In this document: piece after piece, positions 7,499-17,620 of the stretch
Layout of the letters: every line of letters starts with the position of its first letter
How positions within the stretch are numbered: the stretch's first letter is position 1
Made by a program: the position numbers and the translations under genes
NCBI GenBank assembly: GCA_025997595.1
Contig: BNUU01000021.1
Coordinates: 1-31,132, forward strand
Direction of reading: 5' to 3'
DNA length: 31,132 bases
Source of the DNA: Spirochaetia bacterium
Lineage (GTDB): Bacteria; Spirochaetota; Spirochaetia; Treponematales; Breznakiellaceae
Notes under the pieces: generated by a model
Databases searched by the model: none
What the model saw: only the letters and a program-made list of their open reading frames with translations
Told to the model about the DNA's origin: nothing

Positions 7499-8596
7499 TT
7501 GGAAAAGAAAACTCCCCTGTATCAATGGCATGAATCTCATGGCGGAAAGATAGTCCCCTTTGCGGGCTACCTGCTTCCCGTGCAGTATGAAAGCGGCGTA
7601 ATTGCCGAGCACAACGCGGTCCGCGGACAGGCGGGTCTTTTTGATGTGTCCCACATGGGCGAATTTGTCATCAAAGGGCCCGAAGCCCTGGCGAATCTCC
7701 AGCAGATTTTAACCAACGATTTTACCAACATGACCATAGGCCGGGTCCGCTACACTTTGATGTGCAACGATTCAGGCGGCGTTGTTGACGACCTGGTGGT
7801 ATGTAAAATGGAAGAGGATCGCTATTTGCTGGTGGTAAACGCGGCGAACCGCGAAAAAGACGCCGCCTGGATACAGGCCCATCTGGGAACGGACGGCGTT
7901 TCCTTTGAAGACATTTCCGACACCATCGCACAGATTGCCCTTCAGGGACCCGCATCTCCGGCGATTCTCGAATCCCTCTCAAAAACCATCCCGCAGAAAT
8001 ACTACACATTAATAGAAAAAGGGAATGTCGCCGGCATTGACTGCATCGTGTCCCGCACGGGCTACACCGGGGAGACCGGTTTTGAAATGTACTGCCCTGC
8101 GGAGAAGGCTGTCGCGCTTTGGGAAAAACTGCTTGAAGCGGGGAAGGTCGCCGGCGGCCCGGGACTCATCCCCTGCGGGCTCGGCGCCCGCGACACCCTG
8201 CGGCTTGAGGCGTCCATGCCCCTCTACGGTCACGAGATGAACGATACGGTGAACCCCTTTGAGGCAGGCCTCAGTTTTGCTGTTAAAATGACGAAACCGG
8301 ACTTTATCGGGAAGAGCGCCCTTGCAGGAAAGGAGACGCCGGCGCGGCTGCGGGTAGGACTGCGGATCACCGGACGGGGCATTGCCCGTGAAGAATCGGA
8401 TGTGCTGTACCAGGGTAAAACCGTGGGGAGTACCACGTCGGGTACCTTTTGTCCCTGGCTTAAAGAGGCCCGTGCCATGGCCCTGGTGGACGCATCAATC
8501 GCCCGGCCGGGAACTGCTGTGGAAGTTGATGTCCGGGGCAGAAAAATAGAGGCCGAGGTTTGCGCTCTTCCGTTTTATACGAAGGAAAAGAAATAA
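7499..8596 (+). CDS. gcvT: Glycine cleavage system T protein (aminomethyltransferase)
   Basis: GcvT transfers the aminomethyl carbon from the lipoyl arm of GcvH to tetrahydrofolate, releasing ammonia and 5,10-methylene-THF. The 365-residue protein has the standard N-terminal segment [29 protein letters not shown] follows, with the folate-site Asp region in [13 protein letters not shown], then [15 protein letters not shown] and [20 protein letters not shown]. The start is TTG at 7499, with a perfect AAGGAGG 7 bases upstream; no ATG or GTG fits as well. It is the first gene of the riboswitch-controlled gcv operon. Length matches the family. Confidence 0.95.
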   Translation: MEKKTPLYQWHESHGGKIVPFAGYLLPVQYESGVIAEHNAVRGQAGLFDVSHMGEFVIKGPEALANLQQILTNDFTNMTIGRVRYTLMCNDSGGVVDDLVVCKMEEDRYLLVVNAANREKDAAWIQAHLGTDGVSFEDISDTIAQIALQGPASPAILESLSKTIPQKYYTLIEKGNVAGIDCIVSRTGYTGETGFEMYCPAEKAVALWEKLLEAGKVAGGPGLIPCGLGARDTLRLEASMPLYGHEMNDTVNPFEAGLSFAVKMTKPDFIGKSALAGKETPARLRVGLRITGRGIAREESDVLYQGKTVGSTTSGTFCPWLKEARAMALVDASIARPGTAVEVDVRGRKIEAEVCALPFYTKEKK

Positions 8597-8601
8597 TAGT
8601 C

Positions 8602-8631
8602 TTGTTCGACAAACGGTTGGTTGCCGAACAA
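8602..8631. repeat. Stem-loop in the gcvT-gcvH gap
   Basis: TTGTTCG at 8602-8608 and CGAACAA at 8625-8631 form a 7-bp stem around a 16-base loop that contains GGTTGGTTGC. It lies between the gcvT stop and the gcvH ribosome site. With no T-run it is unlikely to terminate; it may tune the relative amount of the downstream genes or be a dispersed repeat. Confidence 0.4.
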
Positions 8632-8671
8632 CTCTAATGGAGAATACAACGAAATTTCCAGGAGGTATGAA

Positions 8672-9052
8672 ATGAATTTTCCGGTGAATCTGAAGTACAC
8701 AAAATCCCACGAGTGGGTAAAGGATCTTGGCGGCGGAATTTACGAAATCGGGCTGACCGATTTCGCGCAGAAAGAATTGGGGGACATTGTGTTCGTCAAT
8801 CTGCCCCAGGTCGGTGACAGTATTACTGCGGACGCATCCTTTGCGGACGTTGAATCGGTCAAGGCGGTGTCGGATATTTTCAGCCCCCTTACGGGGATCG
8901 TAAAGGAAATCAACGAAGCCATCCTGGATGCTCCCGAGGCGATCAACAAGGCTCCCTACGATATCTGGTTTATCCGCGCCGAAGGGGAAATCCCCGCAGG
9001 GACGCTGATATCCGCAGATGAGTACCAGGCCATTCTTCCCAAAAAGGATTAG
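8672..9052 (+). CDS. gcvH: Glycine cleavage system H protein (lipoyl carrier)
   Basis: GcvH carries the aminomethyl group on a lipoylated lysine between the P, T and L enzymes. The 126-residue protein begins MNFPVNLKYTKSHEWVK. The lipoylation site is in ADVESVKAVSDIFSP, with the Lys at about residue 63, and the following GIVKEINEAILDAPEAINKAPY matches the family. The start at 8672 has AGGAGG 6 bases upstream. An upstream in-frame ATG at 8621 would add 17 residues with no family similarity and no ribosome site. The stop codon abuts the start of gcvPA. Confidence 0.95.
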   Translation: MNFPVNLKYTKSHEWVKDLGGGIYEIGLTDFAQKELGDIVFVNLPQVGDSITADASFADVESVKAVSDIFSPLTGIVKEINEAILDAPEAINKAPYDIWFIRAEGEIPAGTLISADEYQAILPKKD

Positions 9053-9054
9053 TG

Positions 9055-10388
9055 ATGGGATCCTACATACCAAACACCAAAGCGGAACAGCAGAAAATGC
9101 TTGCGGCAATCGGATACCAGTCTGTAGAAGAACTGTTTGCCCCGGTTCCGAAAAATGTACTTTTAAAAGAATTAAATATTCCTGCGGGAATGGCTGAACT
9201 TGCGGTATCCCGCAGGCTTACAGCTCTTGCGGGTGAAAACAAGGTGTTTCCGGTGATCTTCCGCGGCGCCGGGGCCTATCGCCACTACATCCCCGCGGCG
9301 GTCAAAAGAATTACTGCGAACGAAACTTTTGTCACCGCCTATACCCCCTATCAGGCGGAGATTAGCCAGGGGATTCTGCAATCGATCTTTGAATACCAGA
9401 CCATGATCTGCGAACTCACCGGCATGGATGTGAGCAATGCCTCTGTTTATGACGGCGCAAGCGCCGCCGCAGAGGCGGTGAATATGTGCCGGGATCGGCA
9501 GAAGCAGCGGGTGTATGTTTCCGCCGCCGCCCATCCCCAGATTATTGAAACCATACGTACCTACTGCGAAGGCTACGGCGCGCCGGTTATTTTGATTCCC
9601 TCAGGGGCCGACGGAAAAACCGATCCTGCGGCCCTTTCCGCAAAACTTGGGGAAGACAAAACTGCGGCCTGCTTTTACCTGCAAAGCCCCAACTTCTTCG
9701 GCCTTATCGAAGATGTACCCAAATGCGCGGAGATTGTACACGCCGCAGGGGCGCTCCTGGTGGAAGGGGTGAACCCCATTTCCCTGGGACTGCTGGAAAG
9801 CCCCGGCGCAAACGGCGCAGATATCGCCGTGGGGGAAGGACAGCCCCTGGGTATATCCCTGAGTTTCGGCGGCCCCTACCTGGGTTTCATGGCCTGCAGG
9901 ACCGCGCTGATGCGGAAGCTTCCCGGCAGGATCGTTGGGGAGACCACCGACGCCGGGGGGGAACGGGCCTTTGTCCTTACCCTCCAGGCGCGGGAGCAGC
10001 ATATCAGGCGGGAAAAGGCTTCCAGCAACCTGTGTTCCAACGAGGCCCACTGCGCACTGACTGCGGCGGTGTATCTTTCGGTAATGGGGGAAGCGGGGTT
10101 TACCGAAGCTGCCCGCCAGTGCCACTCAAAGGCGGTATACGCCGCGAAACAGATTTCTGCGATTCCGGAATTTGAGCTTGTGTACGGCAGTAATACTGTG
10201 GGCGGCAGTTTTTTTAACGAATTCGTTACCAAATGTCCCGATGCGGCAAAGACGCTGGAACTCCTCGAAGGTCACGGTATCCTTGGGGGTTATCCCATTT
10301 CCAATAATCAGATTTTGTGGTGTGTTACCGAACTCAACACAAAAGATGAAATCGATGAATTGGTCCGTTTGTTGAAAGGGGCAAAATA

Positions 10389-10389
<1 letters not shown>
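9055..10389 (+). CDS. gcvPA: Glycine dehydrogenase (decarboxylating) subunit 1
   Basis: This is the N-terminal half of the two-subunit P protein, which decarboxylates glycine with GcvPB. The 444-residue protein has the family opening YIPNTKAEQQKMLAAIG. It also has AGAYRHYIPAAVKRI, TAYTPYQAEISQGILQSIFEYQ, MDVSNASVYDGASAAAEA and FGGPYLGFMA. It has fold-type I architecture but not the PLP lysine, which lies in GcvPB. The start is ATG at 9055, preceded by AAAGGA; a GTG at 9052 directly in front is an alternative. It overlaps gcvPB by one base. The split form is usual in many anaerobes and spirochaetes. Confidence 0.95.
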
Positions 10390-11822
<1,433 letters not shown>

Positions 11823-11834
11823 AGGAATTATCAC

Positions 11835-13289
11835 GTGGAAAAATTTGATCTGCTGATCATTGGTTCCGGCCCTGCGGGAACCGGGGCGGCCTTTCGGGCC
11901 CGTTCCCTGGGCTTAACCGTGTGTGTCGTTGAAAAGAGCGAAACCGGCGGCGCCTGTCTTAACCGGGGCTGCATCCCCACCAAAACCCTTTTACACGGCG
12001 CAGGTCTGCTCCGCGAAGCCCGTGAGGGTGAACGCTACGGGTTTACCGCCGGCGATATTCGTTTTGATTTTTCCAAACTGATTGAATGGAAAAACACGGT
12101 GGTAAGTACCCTGCGGCAGAATCAAAGCGCCGCCCTTGTAAAAGCAGGGGTGGTCATGGTCTCCGGTATTGCCCGTGTGGAAAGTCCGGGGAAAGTTTTA
12201 GTGCATCCGGATGCGGAGGGCGGCGGCGAAAAAATTCTTGAAGCCGCAGCGATACTAATCGCCGCAGGAACCGTCCCGGCGCTGCTCCCCATTCCCGGTC
12301 ATGATCTCCCGGGGGTATACACCAGCGACGCCTTCCTTGAAGGGGATGGCCTTTTTCCCAAACGGCTTGCCATAATCGGCGGCGGTGTTATCGGCGTAGA
12401 ATTCGCCGCGGCCTACAGCAGCTTCGGCAGTGAGGTAACCATCGTCGAAGCCCTGCCTTCAATACTGGCAAACATGGATCGGGAAATCGGGCAGACCCTT
12501 GCGCTTCAGCTTAAAAAACGGGGTGTGGGGATTTATACCGGAGCGCATATTGATCGTATCGAAGGTTCAGGCGGTACACTCGCGCTGGCGCTGACCAAAT
12601 CCGGCGGAGCCGGCGTGGACAGCATTACGGCGCCTGCGGATGCGGTACTTATGGCCGCGGGCAGAAAGCCTGACGCAGTATCACTGTTTGCGGCGGGTTC
12701 TGCGCCTCAGTTTACCCCAAAGGGTTTTATCCGGCATGACGAAAACATGATGAGTACCATCCCCGGCATATACGTCGCCGGTGACATCTCCGGGGGCGTT
12801 CAGCTTGCACACGCGGCGGCTGCGGAAGGGGAGTACGCCGCATCCTGTATCGCAGCGGCGCTGAAGGGGGGTAAAAAAGATCCCGGCGGGGATCGGGTAA
12901 TTCCCTCCTGTGTGTATACCACCCCGGAAATTGCCTGTGCGGGAATTACCGTAGCGGAAGCGGCAGAGCGGAGCATCCCTGCGGCGGCGGGGAAGGGCGT
13001 ATTCGGCGCAAACGGAAGGGCCTTTTTGGAAAATCAGGAACGGGGTTTTATCAAACTGGTGTTTCACGCAGAAACCCGCGCCCTCATCGGCGCACAGTTT
13101 TTCTGCAACCGCGCCACCGAAATAATCCCCTGGGCGGTTCAGTGCATCGGCGATGGCACTACCCTGGAACAGATTGAGCGGACCGTCTTCCCCCATCCTT
13201 CCTACTGTGAGACCATAGCCCAGGCGGTGAACGACGCGGTAACACGGGGAGGATTAAAAAATAACCCTGTCAGGGGTAACGGCGCCTGA
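11835..13289 (+). CDS. lpdA: Dihydrolipoamide dehydrogenase (L protein)
   Basis: This flavoprotein reoxidises the dihydrolipoyl arm of GcvH with NAD+. The 484-residue protein has the FAD motif GSGPAGTGAAFRARS at residues 8-22. The redox disulfide is in GGACLNRGCIPTKT, the NAD motif in IGGGVIGVEFAAAYSSFG, and the second FAD motif in YVAGDISGG. The C-terminal catalytic region is FPHPSYCETI, with the His-Pro and Glu retained. The start is GTG at 11835 with AAAGGA 8 bases upstream. It is the last gene of the gcv operon. Its 3' end overlaps the converging tsaD by 20 bases, with no terminator visible between them. Confidence 0.93.
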   Translation: MEKFDLLIIGSGPAGTGAAFRARSLGLTVCVVEKSETGGACLNRGCIPTKTLLHGAGLLREAREGERYGFTAGDIRFDFSKLIEWKNTVVSTLRQNQSAALVKAGVVMVSGIARVESPGKVLVHPDAEGGGEKILEAAAILIAAGTVPALLPIPGHDLPGVYTSDAFLEGDGLFPKRLAIIGGGVIGVEFAAAYSSFGSEVTIVEALPSILANMDREIGQTLALQLKKRGVGIYTGAHIDRIEGSGGTLALALTKSGGAGVDSITAPADAVLMAAGRKPDAVSLFAAGSAPQFTPKGFIRHDENMMSTIPGIYVAGDISGGVQLAHAAAAEGEYAASCIAAALKGGKKDPGGDRVIPSCVYTTPEIACAGITVAEAAERSIPAAAGKGVFGANGRAFLENQERGFIKLVFHAETRALIGAQFFCNRATEIIPWAVQCIGDGTTLEQIERTVFPHPSYCETIAQAVNDAVTRGGLKNNPVRGNGA

Positions 13290-14403
13290 AGCCCCCCACC
13301 CGGGCGGAAGCGGTGACGCTGAGGGGGGAACGGTCCCCCCGGCTCAGATACCGGTAGCCGATACCGGCGATCATGGCGCCGTTATCCCCGCAGAGGTCCG
13401 GGGGGGGGAAGATGCAGCGAAGTTCCCGCTGTTCGGCGAGCCGGGCCCGGAGGTATGAGTTGGCGGCCACCCCGCCCCCGGCGACGATGGTCTTAAGTCC
13501 CGTATCCTCGGCGGCCCGGAAAAGGCTGCGGAGGAGAATCTCCACGGCGGTTTTCTGAAAAGAGGCCGCAATGTCGGCCCCTTCGCGCCGGGCAATCTCT
13601 ATGGCCCCGGCAGTGGAGTTTGGTAATTCAGTTACTGCTGAATTACCAAACTCCAGGCAAGCTGGCGCAGCCAACTTGCACCTGAACTGTTCCAGCTGAT
13701 TGATCACCGCCGTTTTCAGCCCCGAATAGGAGAGGGCGTAACGGTTTCCCCCCTTATCCAGCTTGGGCAGGGGAAAACGGAAGGCATCCGGGTTCCCGGA
13801 TTGGGCAAGTTTGTCGATAACTGCCCCGCCGGGATACCCAAAGCCGTAATATTTGGAAACCTTGTCGAAGGCCTCCCCCACGGCATCGTCAATGGTGGTC
13901 CCCAGGACCGTAATATCGTCAAAATCATCCACCCGGCAGATAATACTGTGCCCCCCGGAGACGAGGAGCCCCAAAAAGGGATAGGGGACCTCCGCTCTGT
14001 TCGCAGGGACAGAGCTTGCAGGTTCCGGATTATCGCCGAGCAGCCGGGAGGCGTAGAGGTGGGCCAGCATGTGGTTTACGGCGATAAAGGGGAGGCTGCG
14101 GGCCCAGGCAAAGGCCTTGGCAAAGCTTAATCCCACCAGCAGGGAACCCAAAAGCCCCGGATGGGCCGTTGCGGCAAGCCCCTCAACCTCATCAGGGCCG
14201 ATACCGGCCTTGTCCAGGGCTTCCTTTACCACTCCGTAGATCCACTCCGTATGCTTGCGGCTTGCGATTTCGGGGACTACCCCGTTATACACGGCGTGAA
14301 AGGGAATCTGGGTGGCAACCACGCTGGATAAAATCCGCCTTCCGTCTTCCACCACCGCTGCCGCGCATTCGTCGCAGGAGGATTCAATCCCAAGGATCTT
14401 CAT
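13270..14403 (-). CDS. tsaD: tRNA t6A37 threonylcarbamoyltransferase TsaD
   Basis: TsaD joins the threonylcarbamoyl group to A37 of ANN-decoding tRNAs, working with TsaB, TsaC and TsaE. The ASKHA-fold protein starts MKILGIESSCDECAAAVVE. It carries the metal-binding HMLAHLYA (His111, His115), LVSGGHS, SYSGLKTAV, VAGGGVAANSYLR and the metal Asp in CGDNGAM. It has 377 residues against the usual 330-350. The extra length lies in two places, about residues 122-140 and 241-265, and both are encoded by inverted-repeat DNA (see findings). The reading frame and all catalytic motifs remain intact. Its start overlaps the end of the deacetylase gene by 20 bases. Confidence 0.95.
   Translation of the reverse strand: MKILGIESSCDECAAAVVEDGRRILSSVVATQIPFHAVYNGVVPEIASRKHTEWIYGVVKEALDKAGIGPDEVEGLAATAHPGLLGSLLVGLSFAKAFAWARSLPFIAVNHMLAHLYASRLLGDNPEPASSVPANRAEVPYPFLGLLVSGGHSIICRVDDFDDITVLGTTIDDAVGEAFDKVSKYYGFGYPGGAVIDKLAQSGNPDAFRFPLPKLDKGGNRYALSYSGLKTAVINQLEQFRCKLAAPACLEFGNSAVTELPNSTAGAIEIARREGADIAASFQKTAVEILLRSLFRAAEDTGLKTIVAGGGVAANSYLRARLAEQRELRCIFPPPDLCGDNGAMIAGIGYRYLSRGDRSPLSVTASARVGGFRRRYP
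13615..13679. repeat. Double palindrome inserted in frame within tsaD
   Basis: Two hairpins lie back to back inside the tsaD coding region. The first has perfect 17-bp arms (13615-13631 and 13638-13654, starting GGAGTTTGG and ending CCAAACTCC) with a 6-base loop. The second (13657-13679) has 10-bp arms with one mismatch, GCAAGCTGGC / GCCAACTTGC, around GCA. The pair covers about 65 bases and encodes about 22 residues absent from typical TsaD proteins. Confidence 0.75.
13995..14014. repeat. Short palindrome in a second tsaD insertion
   Basis: CTCTGT and ACAGAG (6-bp arms, 8-base loop) lie in the part of tsaD encoding the extra residues PEPASSVPANRAEV, just after the metal-binding HMLAHLYA segment. 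The neighbouring AGCTTGC also occurs, as the complement GCAAGCT, in the larger insertion of the same gene. It may be a smaller or decayed copy of the same kind of element. Confidence 0.4.
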
Positions 14404-15478
14404 CGTTGAGCCCCATCATAAAACGGGAAATAGTGGAAAGCGAGTACCCCTGCTCTATCAACTCGGGGTATAACTCCTCCAGAGTCGCCGCCAACTCGTT
14501 TGACCAGGTATGGCCGATCATCACCGCAGACCCGGTCCGCCGGGCCTTTTGGAGGCCCTCCCCTACATACTGAATCATAGAGGCCTTTTCTTGAATGTTG
14601 TCTAAAAACACGTCCCGCTCCCCAATCTTTAATCCCATGCGTTTTGCCGCCGCAGGCGCCGCAGTATCGGCAATGGTTCTTGAATCTAAGAAATATATGC
14701 CATGTTCATGGCAAAGGGCAAGCACGGTTTCCATCATTTCCGAATCCATGGTGACCCGTGAACCCTGATGGTTGTTCATACCCGCCACCGGGCCGATTTC
14801 GGCCAAATTCCGCACCAAGACCTCCCGAACCTCACCGGCGCTCATCCCCATATAGATCGCCCCCGGCCCCGGGTCCTGCCCCCCGACCGCCTCCATGGGC
14901 TGGTGGAGAAAAACCTCCTTGCCGGCGGCCCGGATGCGCCGAGCCGCTTCCGCCGAATCGGGCAGCCCCGGCAGCACCGCAATGGTCAGCGGCCCGGGAA
15001 AACGGAGGAAAGGCTCCAGCTCGCGGAGGTTATTTCCCGCATCGTCTATCACGAAAACGAGGGTTCCCCGGTGCGGAACCGGTTCCGGGGGCCGGAAGAC
15101 CGGCCGAGCTGCGGCAGCGGGTGACGGCGCAGGCTGCGCCGGGGCCGGCTGTGCGGGAACCGATGGGACAGGGGCATCAGAAGCATCCGGCTTCGCCGCC
15201 GGACCAGGCGGACCAGGGGACAGAGCCGGCTCCGGCGGGGAAACCGGCGGTAAGGCCGCAGCAGAAGCGGGCGCCCTGCCGGTTTGAGGCGGACGGGTAA
15301 GGAGCAGGGTAATTGAGACAAGGGCAGAAAGGACTGTCAATGCAATGGCGCAAAACAAAATGGGGGCGCGATCCTTTCGGGTTATTTTTTTTGTTTTTCG
15401 CCGGGGCTTCTTTTTGGAGCTGCTCGTTTTAGGAGCTGATTTTTTAACGGTCCGCCTGATCGAAGTCTTTTTGTCCAC
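14384..15478 (-). CDS. Divergent polysaccharide deacetylase (YibQ family)
   Basis: The 364-residue protein starts with a very basic cytoplasmic stretch and has one membrane segment (about residues 39-62, APILFCAIALTVLSALVSIT). A long Pro/Ala-rich linker (about 68-130) follows, then a C-terminal catalytic-like domain: LVFVIDDAGNN, LTIAVLPGLPDSAEAA, KEVFLHQPMEA, GMNNHQGSRVT and GIYFLDSRTIADT. These are hallmarks of the divergent polysaccharide deacetylase family, a NodB-like barrel in the envelope of unproven substrate. The start is GTG at 15478. It overlaps the start of tsaD by 20 bases, so the two are probably co-transcribed. Confidence 0.85.
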   Translation of the reverse strand: MDKKTSIRRTVKKSAPKTSSSKKKPRRKTKKITRKDRAPILFCAIALTVLSALVSITLLLTRPPQTGRAPASAAALPPVSPPEPALSPGPPGPAAKPDASDAPVPSVPAQPAPAQPAPSPAAAARPVFRPPEPVPHRGTLVFVIDDAGNNLRELEPFLRFPGPLTIAVLPGLPDSAEAARRIRAAGKEVFLHQPMEAVGGQDPGPGAIYMGMSAGEVREVLVRNLAEIGPVAGMNNHQGSRVTMDSEMMETVLALCHEHGIYFLDSRTIADTAAPAAAKRMGLKIGERDVFLDNIQEKASMIQYVGEGLQKARRTGSAVMIGHTWSNELAATLEELYPELIEQGYSLSTISRFMMGLNDEDPWD

Positions 15479-15485
15479 TTATTCC

Positions 15486-15514
15486 ACGATAGCCGGAATT
15501 GGATGACAGGTCAA
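15486..15514 (-). promoter_or_regulatory. Promoter candidate for the deacetylase-tsaD pair
   Basis: On the minus strand, TTGACC (15509-15514) and TATCGT (15486-15491) are 17 bases apart. The start of transcription would fall at about 15479, almost on the GTG start at 15478, implying a leaderless or nearly leaderless message. A promoter further upstream is the alternative. Confidence 0.35.
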
Positions 15515-15582
15515 TATTACTCTACTGGCTTTATTCTATTACTTTTGACGTAACGGTGGTAGGGTGCTAAAAATATTGATTT

Positions 15583-16554
15583 TTATTCCACCAGAAACCG
15601 TATATGATACCATCTATCCGCCCTAACCGGTATTTCAGAATAACCCTTTTCCGTAAACTTAAAAATGTCATAAAAGCCACCGATGACCTCCATAGTATCA
15701 GGAGAATATCGGATGGATATGTCAAAACGATCCGGCTTTAGATAATCATTACACAAAACAAGGGTATCTTTCGGGATAGGTATAGGATTTATATTGACCA
15801 TATGCCGCCTTTCTTCGTCTTCGCGAAACCGTATTTCATTACCATTGAATAAAATTTTAAAAATGTCCTTTTCATGTTCATACACAAAACTTAATTCATT
15901 GGGAGCAGTAATACCTTCCCTGCCGTCATAATCTTCCAATCGGTAGGATCCATCCGCAAAAACAAGGTTATATTTCCCACCGTTCCCTGAGAATAATAAT
16001 TTTTGATTAAGAAAATAATAACCACCGTAGGAGCCAATATAACCTTCAAAAATCTCGTAGAATTCATTAAACATGCGGCGAGGATCGTATTCAAAGATGG
16101 AGAAAGAAAGATGAATCGCCGACCCGCCCTGATAGTAATACATTGCCTGAGTCTTTTCATTTCTTTGGAAAAAATCAATATCAAAGGCAGCCTCATCATG
16201 TACCATATGGTAAATTAGTCCATCCCATTCATCCTTAACAATGGCCAAATGACTATATGACTCATCATTATCCCCATCACCGGGGACAAAATATAGGGCA
16301 AAATATTCCTTGTAGTCCCCATCCCCGTCCAGATCAATCCATCCTGATTTTTTTATTTCAATATCCCTTGAAATGCCGGTTAGCTTTTTCACCAGGGAGA
16401 TTCCGCGGTCATCCGTATCTTCGAGAATCACTGCTTTACGGTATACATCTGTTTTTTCAGGCACCGCCGTTTTTCCCGGTACAGCCTTTTCACAGGCGGC
16501 GAACAGCAAAACCAACAGGATGGTTATATAATTAATCTGCCGTATCATTTTCAT
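15583..16554 (-). CDS. Putative lipoprotein of unknown function
   Basis: The 323-residue product has an N-terminal signal, MKMIRQINYITILLVLLFAAC, with a Cys at residue 21 in a relaxed lipobox (LFAAC), as is common in spirochaetes. It should therefore be exported and lipid-anchored. The mature part has an Asp-rich segment (IDLDGDGDYKEYFALYF and VPGDGDNDESYSHL) resembling calcium-binding FG-GAP/VCBS-type loops, followed by Tyr/Phe-rich beta-like sequence. I do not recognise a specific family. The start has GGAGG 4 bases upstream. It overlaps the 3' end of the preceding TPR gene by 23 bases, so it is the last gene of that operon. Confidence 0.7.
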   Translation of the reverse strand: MKMIRQINYITILLVLLFAACEKAVPGKTAVPEKTDVYRKAVILEDTDDRGISLVKKLTGISRDIEIKKSGWIDLDGDGDYKEYFALYFVPGDGDNDESYSHLAIVKDEWDGLIYHMVHDEAAFDIDFFQRNEKTQAMYYYQGGSAIHLSFSIFEYDPRRMFNEFYEIFEGYIGSYGGYYFLNQKLLFSGNGGKYNLVFADGSYRLEDYDGREGITAPNELSFVYEHEKDIFKILFNGNEIRFREDEERRHMVNINPIPIPKDTLVLCNDYLKPDRFDISIRYSPDTMEVIGGFYDIFKFTEKGYSEIPVRADRWYHIRFLVE

Positions 16555-17620
16555 ATTGCCTCCGTACCTTTTCCAGACACTTTTTTACCGCGACACTATC
16601 GGGTTTAATGCTGAGCGCCATAGTGTAATCCACAATGGCCTTTTCATAATCACCCTTTGCGGCATATACATCACCCCGGTATTTATAGTTAAAGTACCAT
16701 TCCGGATAACATTTGATCATCTCGGTATAGTCCGCTATGGCCTTGTCATATTCGCACTTTCTATAATACGCATCAGCACGGAGACCCCAGGCATAATTAT
16801 TTTTAACTGGATCAATGTTGAGTGCCTCCGTCAAGTCCGCTATAGCATCGTCATACTTACCCTTGCGATTATTCAGACCCCCTCGATGACCATAAGCAAC
16901 AGCATTAGCAGGATCAATTCTGATTATTTGTGAGTAATCCTCTATAGCCAAATCATAATAGCTGTTGGCCTGGGCATCATCACTTTCTTCAAAAAATTCA
17001 CCATCCTGAAAATAATTACCCTTATAGAAATACTCATCGGCACGCTCGTTATAAGCATCAATATAAGCGGGATCAAGTTCAATTGCCCTTGATAAATCAG
17101 CTATTTTCAAATCATCTTCCTGTATACAGCCGCGCTTATACCAGGTCTTTGAATTATTTGGCTCAATCCTGATTGCCTGATCATAGTTCATCCTGGCTGC
17201 AACATAATCTTTCATATTGGCATAGGTTTCACCGCGTTTGACATAGGCATCGGCATCATTTGGATCAAGACTGATTGCTTTGCTGTAATCATTGATGGCT
17301 TCCTGACTTTCCCCGAAATTAAACATGTTATATATTTCCCCGCGATTCTTATAGAAAGCGGCATTGGATGGCTCAAGGCTAATCGCTGTAGAGAGGTCCT
17401 CTATACCCTGCTTGTATGCAGTATGAAACCGGCTAAATTCCTTAAATGCCCGCTCATAATCATTCTTGTCGTAATACTCATTTACGCGCTTATCATGAAC
17501 CTCGCTCTTGGTTTTATATAAAAGGCCGCGCTGGCTATAGGCAGCGGCATTATGCGGATCAACTTTGATTTTCTGGGTGAGCCGCTTTATCTCTGTGCCA
17601 TAATTGGTATCGTCACTCAT
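16532..17620 (-). CDS. Tetratricopeptide-repeat protein (second of pair)
   Basis: This 362-residue protein has no signal peptide or membrane segment and consists almost entirely of about eight TPR units. Typical units read AINDYSKAISLDPNDADAY, KRGETYANMKDYVAA and AIADLTEALNIDPVKN. TPR arrays form curved helical scaffolds for binding other proteins or peptides. The start at 17620 makes an ATGA overlap with the stop of the upstream TPR gene, with GGGGAGG 10 bases before it. An in-frame ATG 14 codons earlier would lie inside the neighbour. It probably arose by duplication of the adjacent TPR gene. Binding partners cannot be predicted. Confidence 0.85.
   Translation of the reverse strand: MSDDTNYGTEIKRLTQKIKVDPHNAAAYSQRGLLYKTKSEVHDKRVNEYYDKNDYERAFKEFSRFHTAYKQGIEDLSTAISLEPSNAAFYKNRGEIYNMFNFGESQEAINDYSKAISLDPNDADAYVKRGETYANMKDYVAARMNYDQAIRIEPNNSKTWYKRGCIQEDDLKIADLSRAIELDPAYIDAYNERADEYFYKGNYFQDGEFFEESDDAQANSYYDLAIEDYSQIIRIDPANAVAYGHRGGLNNRKGKYDDAIADLTEALNIDPVKNNYAWGLRADAYYRKCEYDKAIADYTEMIKCYPEWYFNYKYRGDVYAAKGDYEKAIVDYTMALSIKPDSVAVKKCLEKVRRQYENDTAD

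Noticed and set aside
15555..15582. AAAAAT-ATTG-ATTTTT as a terminator after the lipoprotein gene
   Set aside because: The stem is short and made only of A-T pairs, so it would be too weak to support as a terminator.
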